From assembly GCF_009547075.1 (NCBI RefSeq), contig NZ_WIPH01000001.1, positions 124,001-188,000 of the forward strand: a stretch of 64,000 bases of DNA, given 5' to 3'. The DNA is from Gluconobacter aidae (GTDB lineage: Bacteria > Pseudomonadota > Alphaproteobacteria > Acetobacterales > Acetobacteraceae). A model generated the notes under the pieces. It did not search any database. It was not told the origin of the DNA and worked only from the letters and a program-made list of their open reading frames with translations. Below are positions 37,562-45,485 of the stretch, one piece after another; positions within the stretch are counted from its first letter, which is position 1; every line of letters starts with the position of its first letter. Made by a program: the position numbers and the translations under genes.

Positions 37562-39064
37562 CTATCGCCGGCGGAAGGTCAGGGCTTCGGCGACGTGATG
37601 GCGCTGGATGCTCAGGGTGCCTTCCAGATCGGCGATGGTCCGGGAGACCCGGATCAGGCGCGTGATGCCCCGATTGGACAGGCGAAGCTTTTCAGCAGCC
37701 TGCTCAGCCAGAGAGCGGGCATCGTCGTCCATATCGAGCTGGTCCGGAGAGACCTGCGAATTGGGAACGCCCTGACGGTCGATCTGGCGTTTGCGGGCGA
37801 TTTCCACACGGGAACGAACGGCGGCGCTGCATTCACCCTTGGGCGCGCGGCTGATGTCGATCGGAGAGAGGGGCTCGATCTGCACGCAAAGATCCATGCG
37901 GTCGAGCATCGGTCCGGAAATTTTGGCCGTATAGTCCTCGCCGCAGCGCGGAGCCTTGCGGCAACTCCGCTCCAGATCGCCCAGATAGCCGCAACGACAC
38001 GGGTTCATGGCGGCAATGAACTGGAAGCGTGCGGGATAGGTCGTGTGATGGGCCGCGCGGGCGATGGAAATACTGCCGGTTTCGATGGGCTGGCGCAGGG
38101 ATTCCAGACAGGATCGTGAAAATTCGGGTAGCTCGTCGAGGAACAGGACGCCGTTATTGGCAAGGCTGACTTCGCCGGGCCGGGCTTTTGCACCGCCTCC
38201 CACAATGGCAGGAAGGCTCGCGCTGTGATGCGGGGCGCGATAGGGCGGTCGGACGACCAGTCTGCCATTCTGCAGAATGCCGGAGACGCTGTGAATCCGG
38301 CTTGTTTCGAGAGCTTCTTCCCGTGTCAGGTTGGGCAAAATACCGGGCAGACGACTGGCGAGCATGGATTTTCCAGCACCCGGTGGCCCGCTCATGAGCA
38401 TCGAATGAGCGCCTGCTGCGGCAATTTCCAGAGCGCGCCGTCCGATTGCCATCCCTTTGACGTCCGCAAGATCGGGCCCGTATTCAATGACATGTTTGGT
38501 CGGGAGCGGGGCCGGAGACAGGATCTGCTGTCCCTGAAAATGGGAAACAAGGGCTGCGAGTGTGGGGGCGCCGAGAACGTCCGTGCTGTCATTGCCCCAG
38601 CGTGCTTCAAGCGCCTGGGCTGCCGGGCAGATCAGTCCGAGCTTACCCTCGACGGCACCGATGGCAGCGGACAGAACACCTGCGACGGGATTGATGCGTC
38701 CGTCCAGTGACAGTTCACCGACAGCGGCATAGACCGAAACGGCCTCGAAGGAGAGGATGCCCATCGCGCAAAGCAGGCCGAGCGCGATGGGAAGATCGAA
38801 ATGCGCGCCTTCCTTGAGAAGATCGGCTGGCACGAGGTTGACGAGGATGCGTTTGGGTGGAAGGGCCAGCCCCATCGCTGTCAGGGCCGCGCGGACACGT
38901 TCGCGGGCTTCACCGACGGATTTGTCTGCCAGTCCTACGACCAGAAATGCCGGAAGGCCGCTGGAGACCTGGACCTCGACCGTGACCGGAACGGCTTCGA
39001 TGCCCGAGAAGGCGAAGCTCTGGATGCGGGCGAGGGCAGGTGTATGCGGGCTGGGACTCGTCAT
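37562..39064 (-). CDS. comM: YifB/ComM-family Mg-chelatase-like AAA+ ATPase
   Basis: A 500-residue ATPase of the ComM group. ComM is a helicase that helps branch migration in natural transformation; many non-competent bacteria also carry it. N-terminal Lon-like/ChlI_N domain (SSGLPAFLVVGLADKSVGEARERV), AAA+ domain with Walker A GPPGAGKSMLASRLPG and Walker B VLFLDELPEF, cysteines in MNPCRCGYLG, and the C-terminal Mg_chelatase_C with NRGITRLIRVSRTIADL. It lies 50 bases behind serA on the same strand; the gap has a weak CCGTT/AACGG hairpin (about 39093-39106). Confidence 0.92.
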   Translation of the reverse strand: MTSPSPHTPALARIQSFAFSGIEAVPVTVEVQVSSGLPAFLVVGLADKSVGEARERVRAALTAMGLALPPKRILVNLVPADLLKEGAHFDLPIALGLLCAMGILSFEAVSVYAAVGELSLDGRINPVAGVLSAAIGAVEGKLGLICPAAQALEARWGNDSTDVLGAPTLAALVSHFQGQQILSPAPLPTKHVIEYGPDLADVKGMAIGRRALEIAAAGAHSMLMSGPPGAGKSMLASRLPGILPNLTREEALETSRIHSVSGILQNGRLVVRPPYRAPHHSASLPAIVGGGAKARPGEVSLANNGVLFLDELPEFSRSCLESLRQPIETGSISIARAAHHTTYPARFQFIAAMNPCRCGYLGDLERSCRKAPRCGEDYTAKISGPMLDRMDLCVQIEPLSPIDISRAPKGECSAAVRSRVEIARKRQIDRQGVPNSQVSPDQLDMDDDARSLAEQAAEKLRLSNRGITRLIRVSRTIADLEGTLSIQRHHVAEALTFRRR

Positions 39065-39114
39065 GAGACAAATCCTAGCCCGAAATTATTTACCGTTGGT
39101 TAACGGAAAGAGTC

Positions 39115-40365
39115 TCAGGCACGCTGGTACAGCAGGCGGGCACGCAGTGTGCCATCGAGGGCCTTGAGACCGTCCAGCAGCTTCGTATCCATGTCAGGGC
39201 CCTCCGACTCGGCTTCGACAACGACGTAGCCCACTTCGCCATCCGTCTGAAGATATTGGGCGGTCACGTTGCAGTTCTGTGCCGCGAACAGATCGTTGAT
39301 CTGGCGCATGATGCCGGGGCGGTTGGCATGGACGTGCATGAAGCGCGTGCCGCGTGGGCGTTCGGGGAGCTGGACGCTTGGAAAGTTGACCGACCCGATC
39401 GTGGAGCCCACGTCCGAATAATCGACCAGCTTGCGTGCGACTTCGACGCCGATGCGCTCCTGCGCTTCCATGGTGGAGCCGCCGATATGCGGCGTGAGAA
39501 TGACATTCTCCAGGCCCTGAAGCGGGGATTTGAACTCTTCGCCGGCTTTCTTGGGTTCGACGGGGAACACGTCCACGCCCGCGCCCATCAGATGGCCGTC
39601 CTTCAGAGCAGCAGCGAGGGCTTCAAGATCCACGACGTTGCCGCGTGCATTGTTGAGCAGGATGGAGTTGGGCTTCATGGCCCGGATTTCCGTTTCTCCG
39701 ATCAGCAGATCGGTTTCCGGCGTTTGCGGGACGTGAAGGCTGATGATGTCGGACTCGGCCAGCAGGTCATGCAGGGTCGGAACGGCGATGGCATTGCCGT
39801 GCGGCAGACGGGGCATCACGTCGAAATACAGGACACGCATGCCGAACGCCTCGGCGAGTACGGAAAGCTGCGAGCCGATGGAGCCATAGCCGACGATACC
39901 GAGCGTCTTGCCGCGGACTTCCCAGGCGTTGGTGGCGGATTTGTCCCAGCCGCCCCTGTGGCAGGCTTCCGAGCGCGACGGGATGCGGCGCAGCAGCATG
40001 ACGATCTCGCCCATGACCAGTTCGGCCACGGAACGGGTATTACTGAAGGGCGCGTTGAACACGGGAATGCCGAGCATGCGGGCAGTGTTCAGATCGACCT
40101 GATTGGTGCCGATGCAAAAGCAGCCGATGGCCATGAGGCGGTCTGCGGATTCAAGGATTTCGCGTGTGAGCTGGGTCCGGCTGCGGATACCGACCATGTG
40201 CACACCCTGAAGGGCTTCCTTCAGCGCATCACCTTCGAGCGCACCCTTGACGCGCGTGACTTCGGTGTAGCCCTCTGCGGCGAAATGGGAGGCGGCGCTT
40301 TCGTGAATGCCTTCCAGAAGAAGAATGCGGATCTTGTTCTTGGGGAGAGAGAACTGCGTTTCCAT
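39115..40365 (-). CDS. serA: D-3-phosphoglycerate dehydrogenase
   Basis: A 416-residue enzyme that starts serine synthesis by oxidising 3-phosphoglycerate. The NAD-binding fold is at about 155-190 with LGIVGYGSIGSQLSVLAE; catalytic elements are NNARGNVVD (Arg), FPVEPKK (Glu) and LTPHIGGSTMEAQ (His). A C-terminal ACT domain (about 340-416) suggests feedback by serine, as in E. coli SerA. Expression may depend on a leader with alternative hairpins just upstream. hisN is 140 bases upstream on the same strand. Confidence 0.96.
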   Translation of the reverse strand: METQFSLPKNKIRILLLEGIHESAASHFAAEGYTEVTRVKGALEGDALKEALQGVHMVGIRSRTQLTREILESADRLMAIGCFCIGTNQVDLNTARMLGIPVFNAPFSNTRSVAELVMGEIVMLLRRIPSRSEACHRGGWDKSATNAWEVRGKTLGIVGYGSIGSQLSVLAEAFGMRVLYFDVMPRLPHGNAIAVPTLHDLLAESDIISLHVPQTPETDLLIGETEIRAMKPNSILLNNARGNVVDLEALAAALKDGHLMGAGVDVFPVEPKKAGEEFKSPLQGLENVILTPHIGGSTMEAQERIGVEVARKLVDYSDVGSTIGSVNFPSVQLPERPRGTRFMHVHANRPGIMRQINDLFAAQNCNVTAQYLQTDGEVGYVVVEAESEGPDMDTKLLDGLKALDGTLRARLLYQRA

Positions 40366-40443
40366 AAATCCGTCCCGGTCATGAACCGGAAGGCTCCGGT
40401 TTCAATTCAAACTGCTTCCATCAGGTCTGGCCGTGACCAGACC
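40366..40443 (-). promoter_or_regulatory. serA leader with two hairpins and an alternative fold at the start
   Basis: Read on the minus strand: hairpin 1 GGTCTGG/CCAGACC (plus positions 40424-40430 and 40437-40443), hairpin 2 AACCGGA/TCCGGTT (40395-40401 and 40384-40390, 4-nt loop). The second arm of hairpin 2 can instead pair downstream, CCGGT with ACCGG (40385-40389 and 40375-40379), next to the Shine-Dalgarno area ACGGA. The two folds exclude each other. No known riboswitch family was recognised. Confidence 0.4.
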
Positions 40444-40505
40444 GGTCCCGGCTCATGTCTGCCGCCACGTTCGCCGGGGCCTCCTCCCTAGCCGATCAGC
40501 GGGTT

Positions 40506-41294
40506 TCAGGAAAGGTGGCGGACGAGTTCGGGAAGCAGGGTTGCGTCTCCGCAGGCCAGAACGGTGCCATCGCTTTCGAGAGTCAGTCTCTGACCCTGCC
40601 AGTCCGTGATGCGGCCTCCCGCGCCTTCCACCACCGGAACGAGTGCACCCCAGTCCCAGGGTTTCATGGTGCACTCCGCAATGACGTCGATCTGACCAAG
40701 AGCGAGAAGGCCGTACGCATAGCAGTCTCCGCCCCAGGACGTGCGACGGGTGTGTTTTTGCAGGTTGGCAAAGCGCGGGGCGTGCTCCGCGGTCATGATT
40801 TCGGGGGCCGTGCAGGACAGTTCCGCTTCGGCCGCTTCCGGGCACGGGCGCGTGCCGATAATTCCGGGCAGCCGGTCGGACAGGAACTGCGTGGGTCGTC
40901 CCGAAACACCAATCCAGCGTTCCTCGGTCACGGGCTGGTCGATCAGTCCGAGTACAGGACGACCTTGGTGAAAGAGCGAAATGAGAGTGCCGAAAGTGGG
41001 GCGGCCGGTCAGGAAGGCGCGGGTGCCATCAATGGGATCGAGAACCCAGAGCCAGTCGCCATTCGCGCCGCTCATGCCGTTTTCCTCCCCGAGAATGGCA
41101 TGTTCCGGCAGGTATTCCGCAAGAATGTCGCGCATGGCCTGTTCCGCCTGACGGTCCGCGATGGTGACGGGGCTGTCATCGGGTTTTGCATCGGCGCGCA
41201 GGGATGTCCGGAAATGGGGCAGGACGGTCCTGCGGGCGATATCCGCACAGGCTGTTGCGGCAACAATAGCAGTCTGCACTACGGTTTCATTCAT
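40506..41294 (-). CDS. hisN: Inositol monophosphatase family, probable histidinol-phosphatase HisN
   Basis: A 262-residue Mg-dependent phosphatase. Metal sites: GEENG (Glu), DPIDGTRAF (Asp-Asp) and MKPWDWGALVPVVEGAGG (C-terminal Asp). The WDWGALVPVVE form and SWGGDCYAYGLLALG resemble HisN histidinol-phosphatases more than SuhB-type inositol phosphatases, so histidine synthesis is the better guess. Divergent from kdsB over 75 bases; serA is downstream on the same strand. Confidence 0.87.
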   Translation of the reverse strand: MNETVVQTAIVAATACADIARRTVLPHFRTSLRADAKPDDSPVTIADRQAEQAMRDILAEYLPEHAILGEENGMSGANGDWLWVLDPIDGTRAFLTGRPTFGTLISLFHQGRPVLGLIDQPVTEERWIGVSGRPTQFLSDRLPGIIGTRPCPEAAEAELSCTAPEIMTAEHAPRFANLQKHTRRTSWGGDCYAYGLLALGQIDVIAECTMKPWDWGALVPVVEGAGGRITDWQGQRLTLESDGTVLACGDATLLPELVRHLS

Positions 41295-41369
41295 GATTTG
41301 TGTCTATTCCCGTCCTGTGGACCCTGCATGAGATTGACGCCCGTTCCGGGGGGCGGCATCAGAGGGGCC

Positions 41370-42095
41370 ATGCATCCGATCATCGTTATCCCCTCCAGAC
41401 TTGCTTCGACCCGCCTGCCGCGCAAGCCCCTCGCTGATATTGGTGGCGTGCCCATGATCGTCCGGGTTGTCCGTCAGGCTCTGGCCGCACAGATCGGCCC
41501 GGTGGTCGTGGCAGCGGCAGATGATGAAATTCTGGAGGCCGTCAAAGGGATACCCGGCGTAAGAGGTGTGCTGACCGACTCGGAGCTGGCAAGTGGTTCC
41601 GATCGTGTCCATGCAGCTTTGACAGATGTGGATCCTGGTGGCGCTCATGATGTGGTCATCAACCTTCAGGGCGATCTGCCCCTGATTGCGCCCTCCAGCC
41701 TGACTGCCGTTCTGAAACCACTGGTTGATCCAGCGGTCGATATCGGAACACTGGCCGCTCCGGTTACGAGCGATGCCGAGCGCGATGCCTCGCAGGTCGT
41801 CAAGATTGCGTGTGATTTTGAAGGGTCGGATGTGACGCGGGCGCTGTATTTCTCGCGCCAGCCCATTCCATGGGGTGCCGGGCCGTACTGGCATCATGTG
41901 GGTGTATATGCCTGGCGTCGGACCGCGCTGGAGCATTTTGTGGCTCTTGCCCCCTCAGTTCTGGAGCGGCGGGAAAGCCTTGAACAGTTGCGGGCTCTGG
42001 AAGCCGGCATGACGATTGGCTGTGCGAGGATTGACCATGCGCCTCAGGGCGTGGATACGCCTGCTGATCTTGAGCATGTGAGAGGGTTGGTCTGA
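41370..42095 (+). CDS. kdsB: 3-deoxy-manno-octulosonate cytidylyltransferase
   Basis: A 241-residue enzyme that activates KDO as CMP-KDO for lipopolysaccharide. The nucleotidyltransferase start is IIVIPSRLASTRLPRKPLADIGG, then NLQGDLPLI (metal/nucleotide site) and the C-terminal HVGVYAWRRTALEHF and GVDTPADLEHVR. In QGDLP the usual Glu (QGDEP) is Leu, a common KdsB variation I cannot evaluate. ATG 41370 follows AGAGGGG; the longer frame upstream is antisense to hisN and not coding. Its stop overlaps pheA (TGATG). Confidence 0.93.
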   Translation: MHPIIVIPSRLASTRLPRKPLADIGGVPMIVRVVRQALAAQIGPVVVAAADDEILEAVKGIPGVRGVLTDSELASGSDRVHAALTDVDPGGAHDVVINLQGDLPLIAPSSLTAVLKPLVDPAVDIGTLAAPVTSDAERDASQVVKIACDFEGSDVTRALYFSRQPIPWGAGPYWHHVGVYAWRRTALEHFVALAPSVLERRESLEQLRALEAGMTIGCARIDHAPQGVDTPADLEHVRGLV

Positions 42096-42928
42096 TGCCG
42101 GTCATTGCATTTCAGGGCCGCCCGGGCGCCTATTCCGATCTGGCCTGCCGTCAGGCGCGGCCGGGCTGGACCACGCTGCCCTGTCCGACATTTGCCGATG
42201 CGATCGACGCCGTGCATGACGGCCGGGCGGATGAGGCGCTTCTGGCGTGCGAGAATACGCTGGCCGGCCGTGTGCCGGACATTCATTCGCTTCTGCCGGA
42301 TGCCGGGCTTCACATCGTCGGGGAATATTTCCAGCGCGTCGAGCACTGCCTTCTGGGGGTGCCAGGTGCGAAGATCGAAGATATCCGCCGGATTCACACG
42401 CATCCCGTTGCGTTGGGACAGGTTCGTAAACTGACCAGCCAACTGGGTGTGGAGCCAGTAACGCAGTTCGATACCGCCGGTGCGGCCGAGATGGTGGCGC
42501 AGTGGGGACGCAGGGAAGATGCGGCGATTGCGTCTTCCCTGGCGGCCGAGCTGAACGGGCTGACGGTGCTGCGGAGCAATGTCGAGGACGCCTCGCACAA
42601 CACGACGCGCTTTTATCGCGTGGCCCGCAAGCCTTGCATTCCCTCGCCCGAGCGCACAGATGTGCTGACGACGCTGCTGATGCGGGTCGGGAACTGTCCG
42701 GGTGCGCTCTATGCGGCATTGGGTGGATTTTCCCGGCATGGTATCAACATGACGCGGATCGAAAGCTATATGCTGGACGGCTCGTTTACGGCGACGCAGT
42801 TCCTGATGGATGTCGAGGGACATCCGGAACAGGCCGCTCTGGCGGCGGCGCTCGCGGAACTGGAGCAGGTCAGCGACGATCTGAGAATTCTGGGTGTTTA
42901 CCCAAGCAGTCTCTCACGCCGGGCGTGA
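42095..42928 (+). CDS. pheA: Prephenate dehydratase
   Basis: A 277-residue monofunctional dehydratase making phenylpyruvate for phenylalanine. N-terminal domain: IAFQGRPGAYSDLA, ENTLAGRV and the diagnostic NTTRFY (about 168-173). The C-terminal ACT domain (about 190-270) has GALYAALGGFSRHGINMTRIES, the Phe-binding regulatory element. No chorismate mutase domain is present. One-base overlap with kdsB, and dapA follows after 38 bases. Confidence 0.95.
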   Translation: MPVIAFQGRPGAYSDLACRQARPGWTTLPCPTFADAIDAVHDGRADEALLACENTLAGRVPDIHSLLPDAGLHIVGEYFQRVEHCLLGVPGAKIEDIRRIHTHPVALGQVRKLTSQLGVEPVTQFDTAGAAEMVAQWGRREDAAIASSLAAELNGLTVLRSNVEDASHNTTRFYRVARKPCIPSPERTDVLTTLLMRVGNCPGALYAALGGFSRHGINMTRIESYMLDGSFTATQFLMDVEGHPEQAALAAALAELEQVSDDLRILGVYPSSLSRRA

Positions 42929-42966
42929 GGGCAGGACAGGCAGAGCCCATGACAGAAGGCGGAACA

Positions 42967-43860
42967 ATGGCTGACACGAGCATGTATCAGGGGTCGCTGA
43001 CGGCTCTGGTCACTCCGATGCATACGGACGGACGGATCGATTTCGACGTTTCGGCAAAGCTGATCGAGCGTCAGATCGAAGCGGGCACTACGGCACTGAT
43101 CCCGGCCGGCACAACAGGCGAAAGCCCGACGCTGTCGCATGAAGAACATGGTCGCGTTGTGGCGCATTGTGTCGAGACGGCGAATGGTCGCGTGCGCGTC
43201 ATGGCGGGTGCGGGTTCCAACAGCACGTCTGAAGCCGTTCTTATGGCAAAGCATGCCCATTCCGTCGGGGCAGACAGTTTGCTCGTGGTTGTGCCGTATT
43301 ACAACAAGCCGTCGCAGGAAGGGCTGTACCGCCATTTCATGACGATTGCGGATGCGACACCTCTGCCGATGTTCCTGTACTGCATCCCCGGCCGCTCAGT
43401 CGTGGACATCTCGATAGCGACCATGGCGCGTCTGTGCGAACACCCCAATATCGTCGGTACCAAGGATGCTACTGCCAATATGGCCCGCCCGATCGCGGTG
43501 CGTCGTGCCGTGGACAAGCCGTTCAACCAGCTTTCCGGTGACGATAACAGTGTCCTGTCCTTTCTTGCCGCAGGTGGCGACGGATGTATCGGCGTGACGT
43601 CCAATGTTGTGCCGCATCTGTGCGCGGACATGCATCTGGCCTGGCAGGAAGGGCGGGTCGAGGATGCAATCGCCATTCAGGATCACCTGACACCGCTGCA
43701 TGACGCCATGTTCCTGGAAAGCAACCCTGGTCCGGTAAAATACGCTCTGTCCAGACTTGGGCTATGCAATCCGACGTTGCGACTGCCCCTCGTAGAGCCG
43801 CAGGAAGAGACGCGTCGGGCCATCGATGCGGCCCTGCGCTCGCTTGAACTTCTGGACTGA
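42967..43860 (+). CDS. dapA: 4-hydroxy-tetrahydrodipicolinate synthase
   Basis: A 297-residue aldolase that condenses pyruvate and aspartate semialdehyde in lysine/diaminopimelate synthesis. Schiff-base Lys is near 167 in NIVGTKDATANM; the catalytic Tyr lies in VVVPYYNKPSQEGLYRHF; the pyruvate-binding motif is PAGTTGESPTLSHEEH. ATG 42967 is chosen for the family-like N-terminus and AGGCGGA upstream; ATG 42949 is an alternative. smpB starts 8 bases after its stop. Confidence 0.96.
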   Translation: MADTSMYQGSLTALVTPMHTDGRIDFDVSAKLIERQIEAGTTALIPAGTTGESPTLSHEEHGRVVAHCVETANGRVRVMAGAGSNSTSEAVLMAKHAHSVGADSLLVVVPYYNKPSQEGLYRHFMTIADATPLPMFLYCIPGRSVVDISIATMARLCEHPNIVGTKDATANMARPIAVRRAVDKPFNQLSGDDNSVLSFLAAGGDGCIGVTSNVVPHLCADMHLAWQEGRVEDAIAIQDHLTPLHDAMFLESNPGPVKYALSRLGLCNPTLRLPLVEPQEETRRAIDAALRSLELLD

Positions 43861-43868
43861 TCACAGCT

Positions 43869-44363
43869 ATGGCCGGAAAGAAAACCAAGAGCGGCATGAT
43901 TTCCCATGGCATGGCCGCACAGAACCGCAAGGGCCGGTTTGACTATACGATTCTGGAAACGACCGAAGCCGGAATCGTCCTGAAAGGGCCGGAAGTGAAA
44001 AGCCTGCGCCTCGGTCGGGCGACGATTACGGAAGCCTATGCTGCCGAGCGGGACGGCGAGATCTGGCTCTTCAACTCCTATATTCCGGAATATCAGGGAG
44101 GCGTTCTCTCCCGGTTTGAGCCACGTGCTCCGCGCAAGCTGCTGATGCATCGCAAGCAGATCGCGCATTTTCTGGGTGCTGTCAGCCGTGCGGGCGCCAG
44201 TCTGGTGCCGCTTGATATTCATTTCAACGCCCGTGGCATGGCGAAAGTGACGCTGGGCCTCGGCCAGGGACGCCGCAAGGAAGACAAGCGGCATGCCATT
44301 GCCGAGCGTGACTGGAAGCGGGACAAGGCGCGACTGGTCCGGAGCAGTGGCAAGGACTACTGA
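43869..44363 (+). CDS. smpB: SsrA-binding protein SmpB
   Basis: A 164-residue tmRNA partner for rescue of stalled ribosomes. Motifs: NRKGRFDYTILETTEAGIVLKGPEVKSLR (family start, given here in pieces: FDYTILET, GPEVKSLR), SRFEPRAPRKLLMHRK and the basic C-tail KEDKRHAIAERDWKRDKARL that enters the decoding centre. The dapA-smpB neighbourhood is common in alphaproteobacteria. No ssrA gene was recognised in the window. A strong terminator follows. Confidence 0.96.
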   Translation: MAGKKTKSGMISHGMAAQNRKGRFDYTILETTEAGIVLKGPEVKSLRLGRATITEAYAAERDGEIWLFNSYIPEYQGGVLSRFEPRAPRKLLMHRKQIAHFLGAVSRAGASLVPLDIHFNARGMAKVTLGLGQGRRKEDKRHAIAERDWKRDKARLVRSSGKDY

Positions 44364-44390
44364 GCCGGTGTGCTCTGGGAATGAGGATTG

Positions 44391-44418
44391 AAAAGGTCGG
44401 ATTCTTCCGGCCTTTTTT
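44391..44418 (+). terminator. Rho-independent terminator after smpB
   Basis: AAGGTCGG (44393-44400) / CCGGCCTT (44407-44414), one T-G pair, 6-nt loop, then more T to 44418. It is 30 bases after the smpB stop. Confidence 0.85.
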
Positions 44419-44445
44419 ATTGTCCGGGGCCGAAATGCCGGCATG

Positions 44446-44483
44446 AAAAAAGCCGCTGCAGCAGAAGCTGGCAGCGGCTTTTT
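44446..44483. terminator. Bidirectional terminator between smpB and the cold-shock gene
   Basis: AAAAAAGCCGCTGC (44446-44459) and GCAGCGGCTTTTT (44471-44483) form a 9-bp GC stem extended by A-T pairs, with an 11-nt loop. The T run works on both strands, so it can end both smpB and the minus-strand cold-shock transcript, whose stop is at 44509. Confidence 0.85.
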
Positions 44484-44508
44484 CTACTCAGACCGAAGTC
44501 CGGGTCAT

Positions 44509-45195
44509 TCAGTCAGCGCTGATTTCAGCAGCTTCCGGACCCTTCTGGCCCTGAACAACCTTGACGTTGATCGTCTGGCCTTCGTCAAGCGTCGGCAGGC
44601 CCGAACGCTCGAGAGCGGAGGCGTGAACGAAGATGTCCTTGCCACCGGATTCCGGCGTGATGAAGCCGAAGCCCTTCGTGGCGTTGTACCACTTGACCGT
44701 GCCACGCATGTCTTCAGCGCGGGACAGGTCCGGAGCCGGACGGCCCGGACGTGCACCACCGAAGCGGGGCTGGTCACCGAAAGCAGCGCGGGGACGCGGT
44801 GCTTCTGCCGTGCTCTCGTCAACGGAGAGGACTTCAGCGACCTGACGGCCCTTCGGACCCTGGCCGATGCGGACCACAACGGTCGCGCCCGGGTTCACGT
44901 TGCTGACACCAGCATTGGTGAGGGCGTTGGCGTGCAGGAAGATGTCGCCCGAGCCATCGGACAGTTCAACGAAACCGAAACCCTTCTCGGTGTTGAACCA
45001 CTTCACGCGGGAGCTGATTTCCGGGCCTGAAGCTGCGACGAAGCTGTTACGACGGGGCGCGCCGTAGCCGCCACCACCATTTCCACCACCAAAGCCTCCA
45101 CGGTCGCCATAGGACGGCTGGGACGAGTATGTGTCGTCAAACCCGCCGCGGCGAGGTGAGTTGAAGCTGCTGCGGTCGGTTCTGTTGTTTCTCAA
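44509..45195 (-). CDS. Protein with two cold-shock domains and a Gly/Arg-rich N-terminus
   Basis: A 228-residue RNA/DNA-binding protein. Residues 1-55 are disordered and rich in Gly, Arg, Ser and Asn (DRGGFGGGNGGGGYG). First cold-shock domain about 60-128 with KWFNTEKGFGFVEL and GDIFLHANAL; second about 160-228 with KWYNATKGFGFITPE and KDIFVHASAL. Both have intact RNP1/RNP2 motifs. It starts with TTG at 45195 and lacks an evident Shine-Dalgarno, so the start is provisional. The 290-base gap to lpxR probably holds its leader, as in other csp genes. Confidence 0.92.
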   Translation of the reverse strand: MRNNRTDRSSFNSPRRGGFDDTYSSQPSYGDRGGFGGGNGGGGYGAPRRNSFVAASGPEISSRVKWFNTEKGFGFVELSDGSGDIFLHANALTNAGVSNVNPGATVVVRIGQGPKGRQVAEVLSVDESTAEAPRPRAAFGDQPRFGGARPGRPAPDLSRAEDMRGTVKWYNATKGFGFITPESGGKDIFVHASALERSGLPTLDEGQTINVKVVQGQKGPEAAEISAD

Positions 45196-45426
45196 CGGTC
45201 TAATCCCGAGACTGGGGTGTCATGATAGGGCGGGCCCTGCCGTGACGTAATTTCAAAAATTTGGAAAAAAACGACGCTGTTTCTCTCCTGTGGTAATTCC
45301 TAGCACGCTTTTTTCCTTCTCTGCCACAGGGAATATGGGGCTGAAACATAACTCGCGCTAATTTTAAGATTGGGATGAGACCCGTCGACACTTTGATTCC
45401 GGTCGTGAAAATGACATACACACGTT

Positions 45427-45452
45427 ACCCAGTATTTGGACCCAGTATTTGG
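45427..45452. repeat. Tandem duplication of a 13-mer upstream of lpxR
   Basis: ACCCAGTATTTGG occurs twice with no gap (45427-45439 and 45440-45452), ending 33 bases before the lpxR ATG. A related shorter echo (GACCCAG) follows at about 45460. It may be a regulator-binding site or a simple replication-slippage duplication. Confidence 0.85.
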
Positions 45453-45485
45453 TGGTTCCCGACCCAGCGCGTAACAGAGGTGCCC

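Noticed and set aside
40455-41369. Upstream open part of the kdsB frame
   Set aside because: Antisense to hisN; the nucleotidyltransferase domain and a good Shine-Dalgarno begin at 41370.
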